NCBI GenBank assembly: GCA_040382215.1 | Contig: JBEIFW010000135.1 | Location: forward strand, 1 to 10,044 | Length of the DNA stretch: 10,044 bases | Origin: JBEIFW01 sp040382215 | Lineage (GTDB): Bacteria > Actinomycetota > Acidimicrobiia > Acidimicrobiales > Ilumatobacteraceae | Direction of reading: 5' to 3' | Shown here: positions 7,033-10,044 of the stretch, one piece after another | How positions within the stretch are numbered: the stretch's first letter is position 1 | Layout: each line of letters starts with the position of its first letter | Notes under the pieces: model-generated | Database searches by the model: none | Told to the model about the DNA's origin: nothing | The model's input: only the letters and a program-made list of their open reading frames with translations | Position numbers and translations under genes: made by a program

Positions 7033-7769
7033 GCGGGCGGATCGAGACCGAACACTTGGCCGTCGGCTTCGGCGACCACGTCGTGGTCGACGCCGTCGAC
7101 CTGCGCCTCGAACCCGGTGACGCGCTCGCCCTCGTGGGTTCGAACGGTTCGGGGAAGTCGACGCTGCTGCGCTCGCTGGTCGGTCTCCTGCCGCCGCTGT
7201 CGGGTCGCGTCGATGTCGAAGGTCGCATCGGCTATCTCGGTCAGGACCATGCCCAGTCGTTCGTGCTCGCCTTGCGTGCCCTCGACGTGGTCCGCATGGG
7301 GCGCTTCGGGCGCCTCGGGCTCGTGCGCCGCCCGAGCGCGGCCGATCACCGCGCCGTCGACGAGGCCATGGTACGGACGGGCTGCCGAGAGTTCGGCAAC
7401 CGACCGATGCGGGAGTTGTCGGGCGGTCAACGCCAGCGGGTCCGGCTCGCCCAGGTGCTCGCAACGCAGGCCGATCTGCTGCTGGTCGACGAGCCAACCG
7501 CAGCGATCGACGCCGCCGGGCGCGAGCATTGGCTCGAGATCGTCGCCCAAGAGCGCGCGCGGGGTGCGATCGTCGTGTCGGCCACCCACGACATCGGCGA
7601 GGCCGCCCGCTCCAGTCAGGTGCTGCTGCTCGCCGGCCGGGTGGTCGCCGCCGGCCCGCCGGCGGCCGTGCTCACGCCGGCGCACCTGCTCGCCACGTTC
7701 GGCATCGCCCTGGCCCAGATCGACTCCGTCGTCGTGGCCACCGAGGAACCGCACCGGCACGACCACTGA
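7029..7769 (+). CDS. znuC: Zinc/manganese ABC transporter ATP-binding protein (ZnuC-like)
   Basis: Cytoplasmic ATPase that drives the permease. From the GTG at 7029 it is 246 residues. It has Walker A GSNGSGKST (37-45), Q-loop Gln72, signature LSGGQ (130-134), Walker B LLLVDE (150-155) and switch His187, so the full catalytic set is intact. The start overlaps the permease stop by 4 bp and has GGAG 9 nt upstream. The frame stays open far upstream inside the permease gene, but that part is a shadow. The C-terminus ends in a short His-rich tail, EEPHRHDH, which might bind zinc. Gene order is binding protein, permease, ATPase. The menB start is 45 bp downstream. Confidence 0.93.
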   Translation: MSGRIETEHLAVGFGDHVVVDAVDLRLEPGDALALVGSNGSGKSTLLRSLVGLLPPLSGRVDVEGRIGYLGQDHAQSFVLALRALDVVRMGRFGRLGLVRRPSAADHRAVDEAMVRTGCREFGNRPMRELSGGQRQRVRLAQVLATQADLLLVDEPTAAIDAAGREHWLEIVAQERARGAIVVSATHDIGEAARSSQVLLLAGRVVAAGPPAAVLTPAHLLATFGIALAQIDSVVVATEEPHRHDH

Positions 7770-7800
7770 GCACGCCCCGACCACCGACCGGAACGGCCTC

Positions 7801-7806
7801 TAGGGT
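7801..7806 (+). promoter_or_regulatory. -10 box TAGGGT of menB
   Basis: TAGGGT lies 8 nt before the ATG at 7815 in a 45-bp gap after the ATPase gene. It is the same hexamer as in front of the zinc operon. No Shine-Dalgarno is visible between it and the ATG, so a leaderless or near-leaderless transcript is likely. No convincing -35 is seen. Confidence 0.5.
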
Positions 7807-7814
7807 GCCCCGCC

Positions 7815-8717
7815 ATGGTCTCGGCGACGTTCGATCCTTCTGCCTGGCGCCCGGTTCCCGGTTTCGACGACCTCCAGGACATCACGTACCACCGAGCCCT
7901 CGCCCACGGCACGGTCCGCATCGCGTTCGACCGCCCCGAGGTGCGCAACGCGTTCCGGCCCGGCACCGTCGACGAGCTGTATCGCTGCTTCGACCACGCG
8001 CGGCAGTGGAGCGACGTCGGCTGTGTGCTGCTCACCGGCAACGGCCCGTCACCGCGCGACGGCGTCTGGGCGTTCTGCTCCGGTGGCGACCAGCGCATCC
8101 GCGGCCGTGACGGCTACCGCTACGCCGAGGGCACGACCGCCGAGACGATCGACCCGGCCCGCACGGGCCGCCTGCACATCCTCGAGGTGCAGCGGCTGAT
8201 CCGGTTCATGCCCAAGGTCGTCATCAGCGTCGTCAACGGCTGGGCCGCCGGTGGCGGCCACAGCCTGCACGTCGTGAGCGACCTCACCCTGGCCAGCCGC
8301 GAGCACGCCCGGTTCAAGCAGACCGACGCCGATGTTGCGTCCTTCGACGGCGGGTTCGGCTCGGCCTACCTGGCCCGCCAGGTGGGCCAGAAGTTCGCCC
8401 GCGAGATCTTCTTCCTCGGCCGGGAGTACTCCGCCGAGGATGCCCACCGCATGGGCATGGTCAACGCCGTCGTCGACCACGACGAGCTCGAAGCCGTTGC
8501 GCTGCACTGGGGAGCCGAGATCAACGGCAAGAGCCCGATGGCCCAGCGCATGCTCAAGTACTCGTTCAATCTGATCGATGACGGCCTGGTCGGCCAGCAG
8601 CTCTTCGCCGGTGAGGCCACCCGGCTCGCCTACATGACCGACGAGGCGGCCGAAGGGCGGGATTCGTTCCTGGAGAAGCGCCCCAAGGACTGGTCCCGCT
8701 TCCCCTGGTACTACTGA
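7815..8717 (+). CDS. menB: 1,4-Dihydroxy-2-naphthoyl-CoA synthase (MenB)
   Basis: Crotonase-fold enzyme that closes the second ring of menaquinone: o-succinylbenzoyl-CoA to 1,4-dihydroxy-2-naphthoyl-CoA. The 300-residue length is close to the mycobacterial enzyme. Diagnostic segments are FCSGGDQRIRGRDGYRY (87-103), VVNGWAAGGGHSLHV (139-153, oxyanion hole), FKQTDADVASFDGGFGSAYL (167-186), GEATRLAYMTDEA (266-278) and the C-terminal EKRPKDWSRFPWYY (287-300). QTD at 169-171 has Asp where type I enzymes have Gly and use bicarbonate; this is the type II form, with Asp171 acting as base. Tyr273 is the conserved C-terminal active-site tyrosine. The ATG at 7815 is supported by the family N-terminus and the -10 box. 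No other men genes are in the window. Confidence 0.96.
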   Translation: MVSATFDPSAWRPVPGFDDLQDITYHRALAHGTVRIAFDRPEVRNAFRPGTVDELYRCFDHARQWSDVGCVLLTGNGPSPRDGVWAFCSGGDQRIRGRDGYRYAEGTTAETIDPARTGRLHILEVQRLIRFMPKVVISVVNGWAAGGGHSLHVVSDLTLASREHARFKQTDADVASFDGGFGSAYLARQVGQKFAREIFFLGREYSAEDAHRMGMVNAVVDHDELEAVALHWGAEINGKSPMAQRMLKYSFNLIDDGLVGQQLFAGEATRLAYMTDEAAEGRDSFLEKRPKDWSRFPWYY

Positions 8718-8736
8718 GTGCCCGGCCGGCGCGCCG

Positions 8737-8742
8737 TAGAGT
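8737..8742 (+). promoter_or_regulatory. -10 box TAGAGT of the FAA hydrolase gene
   Basis: TAGAGT lies 8 nt before the ATG at 8751 and 20 nt after the menB stop. It argues that 8751, not the in-frame GTG at 8718, is the start, because the box lies inside the longer frame. No Shine-Dalgarno is seen. Confidence 0.5.
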
Positions 8743-8750
8743 CCCGGCCC

Positions 8751-9581
8751 ATGTTCCGTCTCGCCTCGATCGAAGGCCGCGCCGTCCTGGTGGACGGCGA
8801 GTCCTGGTACGACCTCGCCCGCGTCAGCGGTGATCCTTCCCTGGCCGACCCGCTGGCTGCGGTGGCAGCCCATCGCCACCTCCACGACGTGGTGCTCGGC
8901 GACGCCGACGGCCGGCTGGCGGACGTCACGCTCGGGCCGCCGGTGCCCAAGCCCACCAAGGTCTTCGGCATCGGGCTCAACTACCGCTCGCACGCGGCGG
9001 AGTCGAACATGGAGCTGCCCCCGGCACCGCTCACCTTCACCAAGTTCCCGAGCTGCCTCAACGGCCCCACCGGCGCGATCGAGCTGTCGGGCAACCGGGT
9101 CGACTGGGAGGTCGAGCTCGTCGTGGTGATCGGCGAGCGCTGCAAGCGGGTGGCCGAGGCCGACGCCTGGTCGGTGGTCGCCGGCCTCACCCTCGGTCAG
9201 GACATCTCCGACCGCAAGGTGCAGCGCACCGGTCAGCCGCCGCAGTTCTGCCTCGGCAAGAGCTTCGACACCTTCGGCCCGTGCGGCCCGGCGATCGTGT
9301 CGCTCGACGCGTTCCCGAACCCGGACGACATCGGGCTGTGGTGCGACGTGTCGGGCGAGCGCATGCAGGACGCCCGCACGAGCGACCTGATCTTCTCGGT
9401 CCCCTACCTCGTGTCGTACCTGTCGTCGATCTGCACGCTCGAGGCCGGCGACCTGATCTTCACGGGCACGCCCGACGGCGTCGGCGCGCCCCGGGGCCGG
9501 TTCCTCGCCGACGGCGACGTGGTCGTCTCGGGCGCCGAGGTGATCGGGGAGTTGCGCAACCCCTGCGTCGCGCCGGCGTGA
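8751..9581 (+). CDS. Fumarylacetoacetate hydrolase-family protein
   Basis: A 276-residue metal-dependent hydrolase or hydratase of the FAH superfamily, which acts on C-C bonds or keto-acid intermediates in aromatic catabolism. Seen: GIGLNYRSHAAES (73-85) with the His81/Glu84 dyad, VDWEVELVVVIG (117-128) with metal ligands Glu120 and Glu122, LTLGQDISDR (146-155) with Asp151, GKSFDTFGP (169-177) and FTGTPDGVG (237-245). An N-terminal cap of about 65 residues precedes the catalytic domain, as in fumarylpyruvate/2-hydroxyhepta-2,4-diene-1,7-dioate enzymes. Exact substrate cannot be told. The ATG at 8751 is preferred over GTG 8718 because the added residues overlap the -10 box and are not family-like. 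A flavin hydroxylase begins 13 nt downstream, which supports a role in aromatic ring degradation. Confidence 0.92.
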   Translation: MFRLASIEGRAVLVDGESWYDLARVSGDPSLADPLAAVAAHRHLHDVVLGDADGRLADVTLGPPVPKPTKVFGIGLNYRSHAAESNMELPPAPLTFTKFPSCLNGPTGAIELSGNRVDWEVELVVVIGERCKRVAEADAWSVVAGLTLGQDISDRKVQRTGQPPQFCLGKSFDTFGPCGPAIVSLDAFPNPDDIGLWCDVSGERMQDARTSDLIFSVPYLVSYLSSICTLEAGDLIFTGTPDGVGAPRGRFLADGDVVVSGAEVIGELRNPCVAPA

Positions 9582-9594
9582 GCCGGACCCGGTC

Positions 9595-10026
9595 GTGACG
9601 AGGCCGGACGTGATCGTGGTGGGCTTCGGTCCGGTGGGCGCTGCGCTCACCGGGCTGCTGGCCCGCGCCGGCTGCTCGGTGCTCGCCCTCGAACGCGACA
9701 CCGGATTGTTCCCGCTCCCGCGCGCTGCGCACATCGACGCCGAGGGCATGCGGATCCTGCAGGCCGTCGGCTGCGCGGACACGATCTCGGCGTCGTTGCG
9801 GCCCAATGCCGGCATGGATTTCGTGAGCGGCGACGGCACGCTGCTGCTGCGCATGCGCTCCGAGGGCCGCACCGCCTCGGGCTGGCCCTCGTCGAGCCTG
9901 TTCCACCAGCCCGGTCTCGAAGCCGCGCTGCGCGCCACGGTCGCTGCGCTCCCCGGCGTCGAGGTGCGCCTCGGGGTGGAGGCCACCACTCAAATCGCCC
10001 CAGACACTGATCGCCCCAGGAGCTAA
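9595..10026 (+). pseudogene. FAD-dependent aromatic hydroxylase (MhpA/PheA type), N-terminal fragment
   Basis: N-terminal FAD-binding part of a group A flavoprotein hydroxylase. Visible: VIVVGFGPVGAALTGLLARAG (FAD motif GxGxxG, about 6-26), ALERD (31-35, ribose-binding acid), PRAAHIDAEGMRILQAVG (43-60) and FHQPGLEAALR (103-113), the usual Q-P-x-x-E segment. Family members are about 500 residues or more, but here the frame stops at 143. Homology-like sequence ends around residue 131 (GVEVRLGVEAT); the last dozen residues come from a less GC-rich stretch containing a tandem repeat, then TAA at 10024-10026. The gene therefore seems broken by an insertion near 9988, or is a sequence edge artefact. 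It starts at GTG 9595, 13 nt after the hydrolase, with no strong Shine-Dalgarno, so it is probably in the same operon. The identity of the N-terminal part is secure; the nature of the break is not. Confidence 0.75.
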
Positions 10027-10044
10027 GAACTCAGCCCTGACCCA
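9988..10044. mobile_element. Possible end of an insertion element
   Basis: Two adjacent 16-bp units, 9988-10003 and 10004-10019, agree at 13 of 16 positions and share the 10-mer ATCGCCCCAG. They begin exactly where hydroxylase homology stops. GC drops to about 59% (32 of 54 bases from 9991) against roughly 70% around it. Repeated short motifs at an end are seen in some insertion sequences, for example the IS21 family. Only 57 bp are visible, with no transposase and no second end, so the family cannot be named. Confidence 0.35.

Noticed and set aside
8718..8750. GTG at 8718 as start of the FAA hydrolase
   Set aside because: The extra 11 residues overlap the -10 box and do not resemble the family N-terminus; ATG 8751 fits better.
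8049..9989. 646-residue minus-strand frame across menB, hydrolase and hydroxylase
   Set aside because: Antisense shadow; each of the three plus-strand genes has complete family motifs.

Overview
The window is very GC-rich (roughly 70% by eye), tightly packed bacterial DNA with strong G/C bias at third codon positions. A DUF4193-type zinc-ribbon gene, a type II (Asp-containing) MenB close to the mycobacterial enzyme, GTG starts and TANNNT -10 boxes directly in front of start codons all point to an actinobacterium. The mix of acyl-CoA dehydrogenase, Baeyer-Villiger monooxygenase and aromatic-degradation genes would fit an Acidimicrobiia-like lineage, but that last step is inference.

Layout. 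1-3226 (minus strand): a Baeyer-Villiger flavin monooxygenase followed by an acyl-CoA dehydrogenase that runs off the left edge. 3346-3885 (plus): an acidic protein with ten DLDT/DLDA repeats encoded by a 12-bp tandem array and ending in a DUF4193 CxxC...CxxC ribbon. 3886-4094: no convincing gene. 4095-4169 (minus): tRNA-Cys(GCA) with encoded CCA. 4205-5008 (minus): an unrecognised conserved-looking protein. 5127-7769 (plus): a compact metal-uptake operon of zinc-binding lipoprotein, ABC-3 permease and ATPase, behind a promoter that contains a Fur/Zur-type palindrome. 7815-8717: menB (menaquinone synthesis). 8751-9581: a fumarylacetoacetase-family hydrolase. 9595 onward: the N-terminal part of an MhpA/PheA-type FAD hydroxylase that breaks off near 9988, where sequence character changes and a tandem 16-bp repeat begins. 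This may be a mobile-element end or an assembly edge.

How the genes work together. The znuABC-like genes form one transport system, probably repressed when zinc is sufficient. The hydrolase and the truncated hydroxylase look like an aromatic-ring degradation pair. The Baeyer-Villiger enzyme and the acyl-CoA dehydrogenase could act in series on ketone or steroid-like substrates, although separate transcription is possible.

Two themes stand out. First, TAGAGT or TAGGGT lies exactly 6 or 8 nt before four start codons, implying leaderless mRNAs. Second, the DUF4193 protein carries a tandem-repeat acidic expansion. I found no defence system, CRISPR array or clearly new multi-gene system.
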